Below, piece after piece: positions 1 to 12,111 of a stretch of DNA of 64,000 bases. Position numbers and translations under genes: made by a program. Within the stretch, counting starts at the first letter, position 1. Every line of letters begins with the position of its first letter. Under the pieces are notes generated by a model that was given only the letters and a program-made list of their open reading frames with translations, made no database searches and was not told where the DNA came from. The stretch is from Oscarella lobularis (Eukaryota; Porifera; Homoscleromorpha; Homosclerophorida; Oscarellidae). The DNA is taken from positions 2,046,001 through 2,110,000 of the forward strand of contig NC_089186.1 of the NCBI RefSeq assembly GCF_947507565.1, written 5' to 3'.

Positions 1-3000
1 GGGCCTAAACTTTGATTCCAAAGGCCTAAATATAAAATTGAGGGCCTAAACTTTGATTCTAAGGGCCTAAATATAAAATTGAGGGCCTAAATTTTAATTC
101 TAAGGGCCTAAATATTAAATTGTAGGCCTAAACTTTGATTCTAAGGGCCTAAATATAAAATTGAGGGCCTAAACTTTGATTCTAAGGGTGTAAATACTAA
201 ATTGAGGGCCTAAATTTAGATTCTAAGGGCCTAAATATAAAATTGAGGGCCTAAATTTTGATTCTAAGGGACTAAATATTAAATTGTAGGCCTAAACTTT
301 GATTCTAAGGGCAGAAATATAAAATTGAGGGCCTAAACTTTGATTCTAAGGGCCTAAATATAAAATTGAGGGCCTAAACTTTGATTCTAAGGGCCTAAAT
401 ACTAAATTGAGGGCCTAAATTTTGATTCTAAGAGCCTAAATATTAAATTGTAGGCCTAAACTTTGATTCTAAGGGCATAAATATTAAATTGAGGGCCTAA
501 ACTTTGATTCTAAGAACCTAAATATTAAATAGTGGGCCTAAACTTTGATTCCAAGGGCCTAAATACTAAATTGAGGGCCTAAACTTTGATTCTAAGGGCC
601 TAAATATAAAATTGAGAGCCTAAACTTTGATTCTAAGGGCCTAAATACTAAATTGAGGGCCTAAATTTTGATTCTAAGGGCCTAAATATTAAATTGTAGG
701 CCTAAACTTTGATTCTAAGGGCAGAAATATTAAATTGAGGGCCTAAACTTTTATTCTAAAGGCCTAAATATTAAATTGTGGGCCTAAACTTTGATTCTAA
801 GGGTCAAAATATAAAATTGAGGGCCTAAACTTTGATTCTAAGGGCCTAAATACTAAATTGAGGGCCTAAACTTTGATTCTAAGCACCTAAATATTAAATT
901 GAGGGCCTAAACTTTGATTCTAAAGGCCTAAATATTAAATTGTAGGCCTAAACTTTGATTCTAAGGGCCTAAATATTAAATTGAGGGCCTAAATTTTGAT
1001 TCTAAGGGCCTAAATATTAAATTGTGGGCCTAAACTTTGATTCCAAAGGCCTAAATATAAAATTGAGGGCCTAAACTTTGATTCTAAGGGCCTAAATATA
1101 AAATTGAGGGCCTAAATTTTAATTCTAAGGGCCTAAATATTAAATTGTAGGCCTAAACTTTGATTCTAAGGGCCTAAATATTAAATTGTAGGCCTAAACT
1201 TTGATTCTAAGGGCCTAAATATTAAATTGTGGGCCTAAACTTTGATTCCAAAGGCCTAAATATAAAATTGAGGGCCTAAACTTTGATTCTAAGGGCCTAA
1301 ATATAAAATTGAGGGCCTAAATTTTAATTCTAAGGGCCTAAATATTAAATTGAGGGCTAAATTTTGATTCTAAGAACCTAAATATTAAATTGTAGGCCTA
1401 AACTTTGATTCTAAGGGCCTAAATATTAAATTGAGGGCCTAAACTTTGATTCTAAGGGCCTAAATATAAAATTGAGAGCCTAAACTTTGATTCTAAGGGC
1501 CTAAATATTAAATTGTAGGCCTAAACTTTGATTCTAAGGGCCTAAATATTAAATTGTGGGCCTAAACTTTGATTCCAAGGGCCTAAATATAAAATTGAGG
1601 GCCTAAACTTTGATTCTAAAGGCCTAAATATAAAATTGAGGGCCTAAATTTTGATTCTAAGGGCCTAAATATTAAATTGTAGGCCTAAGCTTTGATTCAA
1701 AGAGACTAAATATAAAATTGAGGGCCTAAACTTTGATTCTAAGGGCCTAAATACTAAATTGAGGGCCTAAACTTTGATTCTAAGGGCCTAAATATAAAAT
1801 TGAGGCCCTAAACTTTGATTCTAAGGGCCTAAATATTAAATTGTGGGCCCAAACTTTGATTCTAAGGGCCTAAATATTAAATTGAGGGCTTAATTTTGAT
1901 TCTAAGGTCCTAAATATTAAATTGTAGGCCTAAACTTTGATTCTAAGGGCCTAAATATTAAATTGAGGGCCTAAACTTTGATTCTAAGCACCTAAATATT
2001 AAATTGAGAGCCTAAATTTAGATTCTAAGGGCCTAAATATTAAATTGAGGGCCTAAATTTTGATTCTAAGGGCCTAAATATTAAATTGTGGGCCTAAACT
2101 TTGATTCCAAGCACCTAAATATAAAATTGAGGGCCTAAACTTTGATTCTAAGAGCCTAAATATAAAATTGAGGTCCTAAATTTTAATTCTAAGGGCCTAA
2201 ATATTAAATTGTAGGCCTAAACTTTGATTCTAAGGGCCTAAATATAAAATTGAGGGCCTAAACTTTGATTCTAAGGGTCTAAATACTAAATTGAGGGCCT
2301 AAATTTAGATTCTAAGGGCCTAAATATAAAATAAAGAGCCTAAATTTTGATTCTAAGGGCCTAAATATTAAATTGTGGGCCTAAACTTTGATTCTAAGGG
2401 CCTAAATATAAAATTGTGGGCCCAAACTTTGATTCTAAGAGCCAAAATATTAAATTGAGGGCTTAATTTTGATTCTAAGGGCCTAAATATTAAAATGTAG
2501 GCCTAAACTTTGATTCTAAGGGCCTAAATATTAAATTGAGGGCCTAAATTTTGATTCTAAAGGCCTAAATATTAAATTGTAGGCCTAAACTTTGATTCTA
2601 AGGGCCTAAATATAAAATTGAGAGCCTAAACTTTGATTCTAAGGGCCTAAATACTAAATTGAGGGCCTAAATTTTGATTCTAAGGGCCTAAATATTAAAT
2701 TGTAGGCCTAAACTTTGATTCTAAGGGCAGAAATATTAAATTGAGGGCCTAAACTTTTATTCTAAAGGCCTAAATATTAAATTGTGGGCCTAAACTTTGA
2801 TTCTAAGGGTCAAAATATAAAATTGAGGGCCTAAACTTTGATTCTAAGGGCCTAAATACTAAATTGAGGGCCTAAACTTTGATTCTAAGCACCTAAATAT
2901 TAAATTGAGGGCCTAAACTTTGATTCTAAAGGCCTAAATATTAAATAGTAGGCCTAAACTTTGATTCTAAGGGCCTAAATATTAAATTGAGGGCCTAAAT

Positions 3001-6000
3001 TTTGATTCTAAGGGCCTAAATATTAAATTGTGGGCCTAAACTTTGATTCCAAAGGCCTAAATATAAAATTGAGGGCCTAAACTTTGATTCTAAGAGCCTA
3101 AATATAAAATTGAGGGCCTAAATTTTAATTCTAAGGGCCTAAATATTAAATTGTAGGCCTAAACTTTGATTCTAAGGGCCTAAATATAAAATTGAGGGCC
3201 TAAACTTTGATTCTAAGGGTCTAAATACTAAATTGAGGGCCTAAATTTAGATTCTAAGGGCCTAAATATAAAATTAAGGGCCTAAATTTTGATTCTAAGG
3301 GCTTAAATACTAAATTGAGGGCCTAAATTTTGATTCTAAGAGCCTAAATATTAAATTGTAGGCCTAAACTTTGATTCTAAGGGCATAAATATTAAATTAA
3401 GGGCCTAAACTTTGATTCTAAGAACCTAAATATTAAATAGTGGGCCTAAACTTTGATTCCAAGGGCCTAAATACTAAATTGAGGGCCTAAACTTTGATTC
3501 TAAGGGCCTAAATATAAAATTGAGAGCCTAAACTTTGATTCTAAGGGCCTAAATACTAAATTGAGGGCCTAAATTTTGATTCTAAGGGCCTAAATATTAA
3601 ATTGTAGGCCTAAACTTTGATTCTAAGGGCAGAAATATTAAATTGAGGGCCTAAACTTTTATTCTAAGGGCCTAAATATTAAATTGTGGGCCCAAACTTT
3701 GATTCTAAGGGCCTAAATATTAAATTGAGGGCTTAATTTTGATTCTAAGGGCCTAAATATTAAATTGCAGGCCTAAACCATGATTCTAAGGGCCTAAATA
3801 TTAAATTGAGGGCCTAAACTTTGATTCTAAGCACCTAAATATTAAATTGAGGGCCTAAACTTTGATTCTAAGCACCTAAATATTAAATTGAGGGCCTAAA
3901 CTTTGATTCTAAGGGCCTAAATATTAAATTGAGGGCCTAAACTTTGATTCTAAGGGCCTAAATACTAAATTGAGGGCCTAAATTTAGATTCTAAGGGCCT
4001 AAATATAAAATTGAGGGCCTAAACTTTGATTCTAAGAGCCTAAATATTAAATTGTGGGCCTAAACTTTGATTCTAAGGGCCTAAATATTAAATTGAGGGC
4101 CTAAATTTTGATTCTCAGGGCCTAAATATTAAATTGAGGGCCTAAACTTTGATTCTAAGGGCCTAAATATTAAATTGTGGGCCCAAACTTTGATTCTAAG
4201 GGCCTAAATATTAAATTGAGGGCTTAATTTTGATTCTAAGGTCCTAAATATTAAATTGTAGGCCTAAACTTTGATTCTAAGGGCCTAAATATTAAATTGA
4301 GGGCCTAAACTTTGATTCTAAGCACCTAAATATTAAATTGAGAGCCTAAATTTAGATTCTAAGGGCCTAAATACTAAATTGAGGGCCTAAATTTTGATTC
4401 TAAGGGCCTAAATATTAAATTGTAGGCCTAAACTTTGATTCTATGGGCCTAAATATTAAATTGAGGGCCTAAATTTTAATTCTAAGAGCCTAAATATTAA
4501 ATTGTAGGCCTAAACTTTGATTCTAAGGGCCTAAATATTAAATTGTGGGCCTAAACTTTGATTCTAAGGGCCTAAATATAAAATTGAGGGCCTAAACTTT
4601 GATTCTAAGGGCCTAAATATTAAATTGAGGGCCTAAATTTTGATTCTAAGAACCTAAATATTAAATTGTAGGCCTAAACTTTGATTCTAAGGGCCTAAAT
4701 ATTAAATTGAGGGCCTAAACTTTGATTCTAAGGGCCTAAATATAAAATTGAGAGCCTAAACTTTGATTCTAAGGGCCTAAATATTAAATTGTAGGCCTAA
4801 ACTTTGATTCTAAGGGCCTAAATATTAAATTGTGGGCCTAAACTTTGATTCCAAGGGCCTAAATATAAAATTGAGGGCCTAAACTTTGATTCTAAGGGCC
4901 TAAATATTAAATTGTAGGCCTAAGCTTTGATTCAAAGAGACTAAATATAAAATTGAGGGCCTAAACTTTGATTCTAAGGGCCTAAATACTAAATTGAGGG
5001 CCTAAACTTTGATTCTAAGGGCCTAAATATAAAATTGAGGGCCTAAACTTTGATTCCAAGGACCTAAATATAAAATTGAGGCCCTAAACTTTGATTCTAA
5101 AGGCCTAAATATAAAATTGAGAGCCTAAATTTAGATTCTAAGGGCCTAAATATTAAATTGTGGGCCCAAACTTTGATTCTAAGGGCCTAAATATTAAATT
5201 GAGGGCTTAATTTTGATTCTAAGGGCCTAAATGTTAAATTGTAGGCCTAAACTTTGATTCTAAGCACCTAAATATTAAATTAAGGGCCTAAACTTTGATT
5301 CTAAGGGCCTAAATATTAAATTGAGGGCCTAAACTTTGATTCTAAGGGCCTAAATACTAAATTGAGGGCCTAAATTTAGATTCTAAGGGCCTAAATATAA
5401 AATTGAGGGCCTAAACTTTGATTCTAAGAGCCTAAATATTAAATTGTGGGCCTAAACTTTGATTCTAAGGGCCTAAATATTAAATTGAGAGCCTAAATTT
5501 AGATTCTAAGGGCCTAAATACTAAATTGAGGGCCTAAATTTTGATTCTAAGAGCCTAAATATTAAATTGTAGGCCTAAACTTTGATTCTAAGGGCCTAAA
5601 TATTAAATTGAGGGCCTAAATTTTGATTCTAAGGGCCTAAATATTAAATTGTGGGCCTAAACTTTGATTCTAAGAGCCTAAATATAAAATTGTGGGCCCA
5701 AACTTTGATTCTAAGGGCCTAAATATTAAATTGAGGGCTTCATTTTGATTCTAAGGGCCTAAATATTAAATTGTAGGCCTAAACTTTGATTCTAAGCACC
5801 TAAATATTAAATTAAGGGCCTAAACTTTGATTCTAAGGGCCTAAATATTAAATTGAGGGCCTAAACTTTGATTCTAAGGGCCTAAATACTAAATTGAGGG
5901 CCTAAATTTAGATTCTAAGGGCCTAAATATAAAATTGAGGGCCTAAACTTTGATTCTAAGAGCCTAAATATTAAATTGAGGGCCTAAACTTTGATTCTAA

Positions 6001-8290
6001 GGGCCTAAATATTAAATTGAGAGCCTAAATTTAGATTCTAAGGGCCTAAATACTAAATTGAGGGCCTAAATTTTGATTCTAAGGGCCTAAATATTAAATT
6101 GTAGGCCTAAACTTTGATTCTAAGGGCCTAAATATTAAATTGAGGGCCTAAATTTTGATTCTAAGGGCCTAAATATTAAATTGTGGGCCTAAACTTTGAT
6201 TCTAAGGGCCTAAATATAAAATTGAGGGCCTTATCTTTGATTCTAAGAGCCTAAATATTAAATTGTGGGCCTAAACTTTGATTCTAAGGGCCTAAATATT
6301 AAATTGAGAGCCTAAATTTAGATTCTAAGGGCCTAAATACTAAATTGAGAGCCTAAATTTTGATTCTAAGAGCCTAAATATTAAATTGTAGGCCTAAACT
6401 TTGATTCTAAGGGCCTAAATATTAAATTGAGAGCCTAAATTTTGATTCTAAGGGCCTAAATATTAAATTGTGGGCCTAAACTTTGATTCTAAGGGCCTAA
6501 ATATAAAATTGTGGGCCCAAACTTTGATTCTAAGGGCCTAAATATTAAATTGAGGGCTTAATTTTGATTCTAAGGGCCTAAATATTAAATTGTAGGCCTA
6601 AACTTTGATTCTAAGCACCTAAATATTAAATTGAGGGCCTAAACTTTGATTCTAAAGGCCTAAATATTAAATTGTGGGCCTAAACTTTGATTCTAAGGGC
6701 CTAATTATTAAATTGAGGGCCTAAACTTTGATTCTAAGGGCCTAAATATTAAATTGTGGGCCTAAACTTTGATTCTAAGGGCCTAAATATAAAATTGAGG
6801 GCCTAAACTTTGATTCTAAGGGCCTAAATATTAAATAGAGGGCCTAAACTTTGATTCTAAGGGCCTAAATATTAAATTGTAGGCCTAAACTTTGATTCTA
6901 AGGGCCTAAATATTAAATTGAGGGCCTAAATTTTGATTCTAAGGGCCTAAATATTAAATTGTGGGCCTAAACTTTGATTCCAAAGGCCTAAATATAAAAT
7001 TGAGGGCCTAAACTTTGATTCTAAGGGCCTAAATATAAAATTGAGGGCCTAAATTTTAATTCTAAGGGCCTAAATATTAAATTGTAGGCCTAAACTTTGA
7101 TTCTAAGGGCCTAAATATAAAATTGAGGGCCTAAACTTTGATTCTAAGGGTCTAAATACTAAATTGAGGGCCTAAATTTAGATTCTAAGGGCCTAAATAT
7201 AAAATTGAGGGCCTAAATTTTGATTCTAAGGGACTAAATATTAAATTGTAGGCCTAAACTTTGATTCTAAGGGCAGAAATATTAAATTGTAGGCCTAAAC
7301 TTTGATTCTAAGGACCTAAATATTGAATTGAGGGCCTAAACTTTGATTCTAAAGGCCTAAATATTAAATTGTGGGCCTAAACTTTGATTCCAAGGGCCTA
7401 AATATAAAATTGAGGGCCTAAATTTTAATTCTAAGGGCCTAAATATTAAATTGTAGGCCTAAACTTTGATTCTAAAGGCCTAAATATTAAATTGTGGGCC
7501 TAAACTTTGATTCTAAGGGCCTAAATATTAAATTGAGGGCTTAATTTTGATTCTAAGGGCCTAAATATTAAATTGTAGGCCTAAACTTTGATTCTAAAAG
7601 CCTAAATATTAAATTGAGGGCCTAAACTTTGATTCTAAGCACCTAAATATTAAATTGAGGGCCTAAACTTTGATTCTAAGGGCCTAAATATTAAATTGAG
7701 CGTCTAAACGTTGATTCTAAGCACCTAAATATTAAATTGAGGGCCTAAACTTTGATTCTAAGGGCCTAAATATTAAATTGTGGGCCTAAACTTTGATTCT
7801 AAGGGCCTAAATATAAAATTGAGGGCCTAAACTTTGATTCTAAGGGCCTAAATACTAAACTGAGGGCCTAAATTTTGATTCTAAGGGCCTAAATATTAAA
7901 TTGTAGGCCTAAACTTTGATTCTAAGTACCTAAATATTGAATTGAGGGCCTAAACTTTGATTCTAAGAACCTAAATATTAAATTGTGGGCCTAAACTTTG
8001 ATTCCAAGGGCCTAAATACTAAATTGAGGGCCTAAATTTAGATTCTAAGAGCCTAAATATAAAATTGAGGGCCTAAATTTTGATTCTAAGGGCCTAAATA
8101 TTAAATTGTGGGCCTAAACTTTGATTCTAAGAGCCTAAATATTAAATTGAGGGCCTAAACTTTGATTCTAAGGGCCTAAATATTAAATTGAGGGCCTAAA
8201 CTTTGATTCTAAGGGCCTAAATATTAAATTGAGGGCTTAAACTTTGTTTCTAAGAGCCTAAATATTAAATTGAGGGCCTAATCTTTATTC
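1..8290. repeat. 41-bp satellite array, about 200 copies
   Basis: The stretch is a head-to-tail array of a 41-bp unit made of two related halves. One half reads GGGCCTAAACTTTGATTCTAA and the other is GGGCCTAAATATTAAATTGA or close variants. Units diverge by a few substitutions (ATATAA/ATATTA/ATACTA, GAGGG/GTAGG/GTGGG), and longer multi-unit blocks recur: for example, the variants after 720-1020 reappear after 2720-3020, which suggests block duplication as well as single-unit turnover. The left edge lies outside the window, and the right edge fades at about 8290. No open reading frame of note is present. The same family recurs in reverse orientation at 37370-37645 and 55601-58660. The array lies directly downstream of STT3 exon 5 on the minus strand. 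Confidence 0.97.
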
Positions 8291-8402
8291 TTAGGGCAAT
8301 ACAACAAAGGGGCCCCAATTCAAATAGACAGTGGTACCATGTAGAAGTAGGAAAGTGCGGCGGAAGCTGACCAAAAAATCGAACCCGTTTTCACCGCCTT
8401 TA

Positions 8403-8429
8403 TCTGAGAGAGAGAGAGAGAGAGACATA
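8403..8429. repeat. GA microsatellite
   Basis: A short (GA)n run lies between the satellite edge and STT3 exon 5, probably inside the intron. Confidence 0.85.
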
Positions 8430-8445
8430 GAGGATCAGTAAGGAA

Positions 8446-9329
8446 ACTCACAAAGAACTGGCTACCCAAAGATAGTAGGTAAACATCAGAGCAAATATCG
8501 CAATTCCCTCATTGTCATATGAGCCGGCAACAGATCGAGAAATATATCCAGGAACTGCATACATAATATATCAAAATCTATCAAAATAATTTATATTTTA
8601 CCGACCTATTGCAATGAAGCAGGCAGCCAATAGGCCAGCCCCCGTGCTCCATAGCTCGCGAGTAAGCAAGAATGTCGCTAAGGCCGTTAAACCGCTAAAG
8701 GACGGAGAGAAAACGCTTTCGGTTTCCATGTGAGTCGTTTCGCTTTTTTTCGTCTCTCTTGCCTAAAGATCGGAGCGAGGAAAACGCAGACGTCGCGTAT
8801 GTGCGTCGTGATGTGAAGCCCGTTCAATACGTAGTGAATCAGACCGGAAGTGAGCATCAATCCGGGATACACCTGAGCGAAGAAAATCAGAAAAACTGAC
8901 GTCAGAAATGGCGACTTCTACCGTTCCGCCGACGATTCGACCGAGAGGATACCAGGCGCGATCGTCGAACCAGTTGAGAAAGTCGTAGAAATTGTGCGAC
9001 GTCATATAGTGCGTCGAACGATAGTTGAACCTTCGGCGCGACGAAATGAGACGATAGGAGGCGTTCGCCGGCTCGACTTACCACGGATCGAACTCGTGTA
9101 TGATGCTTTCGAATCGTATGACGGCGAATAGACGACTCGAAAAGGCGGCGAGACACGCTAGCGCGAGGATCGCGAACTGGAGGAGCGATAGCGCTCCTTC
9201 GGTGACGTTTCCTTGGCTATCCGACTTGCTTTTAGCGCGTCGGTTGCGACTGCGTCGGCTCTCGTCGTCTGCTGGCGGCGGGAGCTCGTGGAGCTCCGTG
9301 GAAGTAACTTCCGAGTCGATCGTCGCCAT
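8446..9329 (-). CDS. STT3B: STT3 oligosaccharyltransferase catalytic subunit, first five exons (partial)
   Basis: STT3 transfers the lipid-linked glycan to asparagine in the ER lumen. Five exons can be read on the minus strand, starting at the ATG at 9329. Exon 1 (to about 9079) carries an acidic, lysine-rich cytosolic head, the first membrane segment and the conserved [11 protein letters not shown] motif, whose aspartate belongs to the catalytic metal site. Exon 2 (about 9034-8908) gives [17 protein letters not shown] and GRIVGGT. Exon 3 (about 8878-8770) gives the [16 protein letters not shown] segment and [11 protein letters not shown]. Exon 4 (about 8701-8613) gives [13 protein letters not shown]. 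Exon 5 (about 8550-8446) gives [17 protein letters not shown]. The long N-terminal extension before the first membrane segment favours STT3B over STT3A. The rest of the gene, including the WWDYG site, would lie beyond the satellite to the left, so the array either fills an intron or marks a break. Confidence 0.9.
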
Positions 9330-9537
9330 CTTCGATTTTGCACGAGGAATGAGGGCGCGTCCCGTATCAAAAACCCCCCTATGTAATTCTCACCTTGGTA
9401 GAAAAAAAAGGCGTGACTTTCTGAATAGATCAAATACAGTCGTGAGGTTGGGGGACGGTCGGACACTAATTCATTTATTTCTCATTGTCATTCAAAAGAG
9501 GAAAATGATTGGTTTCGCGTTGCCGAGTTCCTTATTC

Positions 9538-12068
9538 TTATTCTACTAGTTCCAAGACTTTACCGACAGCAATAGTTTTCCCTTCAAAGAGAGCGGTTTC
9601 AAAGAGAGAAAAGGTTCGTGCTATTACTCACCTTCGTCTCTCAACGTAAAACGACCCATTTGAGGGAAGCTGTGAAATGGTTCGATGCAAATCACACCGG
9701 CGGTTCGCAGCTGAGCGACGCAGATCTGATCCTGCTTCACAAATCTGAAAAGAAATAGAAAAAAAACCTCTTTGGGGAAAAAAATTAGGTATGTACCTCG
9801 GTCGACGTTTGCTTTTCTCGCCCGTCTTCTTGTCAATCAGACCAAGAAGTTGCTGCATCAAAAATAAAAAAAATCGAAGATATCAGAGTATGTGTGCACT
9901 GACTTCAAATTGGACTTCCTCTACGCACGCATGAACGTGAAGCACGGCACTATATCCGGCGCATATGATGCTCTTATGTTCAAGAATCACGACCTAGAGA
10001 CGCTACGTTCTCAGTCTCACACTCAGCTCTAAAGCGGCGACTTCACCTGCGCCTGGAATCGTCGCGCGACGTGACACGGCGCTCCAATGGGACAGAGAAC
10101 GAAGCCGGGGGAGAGATCCTGCAATGAGAGAACACAGAACATTAAAATCTTTATTATGATCATTATTATTTCCCACTTCTTCCTCCACGCCGCGTAGTTT
10201 CACTTTGACCGTCTTTCCGCTCGTCGCTTGCTGCACTTCGGTGTCGTCAAACAGCACTTGAAGTGCGTCGACTTCAACCTTAGATACAGTCAGGCTGATA
10301 AAAAAAAGCACGTAGACTATAATGCACCTTGTTTGGCATGAGAAGCAACGGCTCGGCTCGATTCAGAACCCCCGATTCCACCTTACCAAGAATAATAACA
10401 CCCATATCCTAAGAAAAGTAAACAGCTAATGTATCGAACAAGTCCCCTAAGTCAGTCTACCTTATGTTTCTCCGTAATGGGAAGCCGAAGCGGTCCCTCG
10501 CTGTTTCTCGTGAGCGACTGGAGTGAATCGAGGTACGATATAAAAGGAGGCCCGCTAAAATTGCGAAATAGACGCCCCAGAACTAACTAGTCTATCTCCG
10601 GACTTACGTGTACCAAGGACACAGGCCTTCAGCTAGTGGCTCCTTCAAATTAGCGCCGGTCAAGCCGGAGACGGGCATGTAATAGATATCCGTTTTGGGA
10701 TTGAAGCCGATTTTTTTGAGAAAAGGCGTCAATTTCGTCTTGCACTCGTCGTAGCGTTCCTGTGACCAGACGACCGTCGGATCATCCATTTTATTGATGA
10801 GAACGACCAAGTGCTTGACGCCAGCCGTCTTCGCCAGAGTCGCGTGTTCCCTAGATGAAAACTCGCTCAAAGAGAAAATCCTCTAGTGACGAGATAGATA
10901 ATGACCTCGTCTGACCGCCCCTTTCGAACCCCGTCTCAAATTCCCCCTTACGCGCTGAAATAACCTGAGACCACACAAAAACCATAAGAGATAGAGAGAA
11001 GATATTTTATCTATTATACCAATATTCCAATGTCTGCTTGCTGTGCGCCTGAGATCATGTTCGGGACAAAGCTCCTGTGTCCAGGTGCGTCCAATATGGT
11101 AAAGTGTTTGGTGTCCGTGTCGAACGAAGCTCGGCCAACTTCGACTGTTTTTCCCTTCTCTCGCTCTTCCAGATTCGTGTCCAACGCCCAGGAAAGATAC
11201 CTCGAAGCAAATTATTAAATAAATATAATGGATTCTCTCTTTTTTTCTACCATGTCTCCCTATTCTTCTCCTTCGCTTCCTTTTCGTATTTCTCTAGCGT
11301 TCGCTTGTCGACTTGGCCAGTCAAATACCTAGAGAAAAATCTTTCCCCATCACTATGCCACGCAAGCGCTCTCTGCTCTCACATCAAATGACCTCCTATA
11401 GTCGACTTCCCAGCATCTACGATACAAAGCTCCATAGGCAGAATCACATTATACTTAATCTAAAAAACGTACCCACGTGGCCTATAAATATGATATTCAA
11501 ATTCTCCTTTCCCTTCTCGATCGGTATCGAGCTAGCGGTCGACGCCGGAGTAGTCGTCGTCGTCGTCGTTGTCGTTGTCGTTGCCGACGTAGCAGCGCTA
11601 GTCACCGGAGTACCGGTTTTGGCACTGCGATCAGACGATTCTATACAAAGTCTCAGTCAGATCAATAAATCAATTAAATTATTAATTAATGAACTTTGCT
11701 TTCCCAACTAAACTATTAACGTTTCGTACTCGTAGGAGTCTCCTTGTCTTGTGCTGGCGATTTTTTCGAGACGGACTCCGGCGCGTTCTTCGAAGCGTCT
11801 TTGCTCGGCTGGGCGTCTTCTTTCGTCGGTTCGTCGACTTCTTTCGACTTTTCTACAAGGGACGTCTCTATTGTCGCCTTGTTCGCTTTTCTACGATCGC
11901 TCTACTTTCGGGTGACGGTGCCGGCGTCGCGGCGCCGCCGAACGAGAAGTTCGGAACGAATTCCTTCGCGTGAACGTTGAGCGAGAACGCAGGATCGGCC
12001 TCTTCAGCCGCCGATGCGGCCGAAGTGCTCGGTTCAGCGAGCGATTCCCAACTTTCCACTTCAGACAT
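9538..12068 (-). CDS. GSPT1: Eukaryotic peptide chain release factor eRF3 (GSPT)
   Basis: eRF3 is the GTPase partner of eRF1 in translation termination. The start ATG is at 12068 ([15 protein letters not shown]). Soon after it lies a PAM2 motif, [14 protein letters not shown], the known docking site for the MLLE domain of poly(A)-binding protein. The GTPase core is split over short exons: [20 protein letters not shown] (about 11130-11215), [20 protein letters not shown] (about 11030-11110), then [24 protein letters not shown] with the NKMD guanine motif (about 10845-10610). Beta-barrel exons follow at 10330-9650 (for example [19 protein letters not shown] and [11 protein letters not shown]). 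The last exon ends [14 protein letters not shown] with TAA at 9540-9538. All regions align in order with GSPT1/GSPT2, so the gene looks intact. Confidence 0.93.
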
Positions 12069-12111
12069 AGGACTCCTTAGAGAAAAACGCATGCGTGCAC
12101 CACGTGGGTGG

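Noticed and set aside
1-8290. Telomere or telomere-like repeat (CCTAAA/TTTAGG)
   Set aside because: The unit is 41 bp with two unlike halves rather than a pure hexamer, and the family also occurs internally in an intron at 37370-37645.
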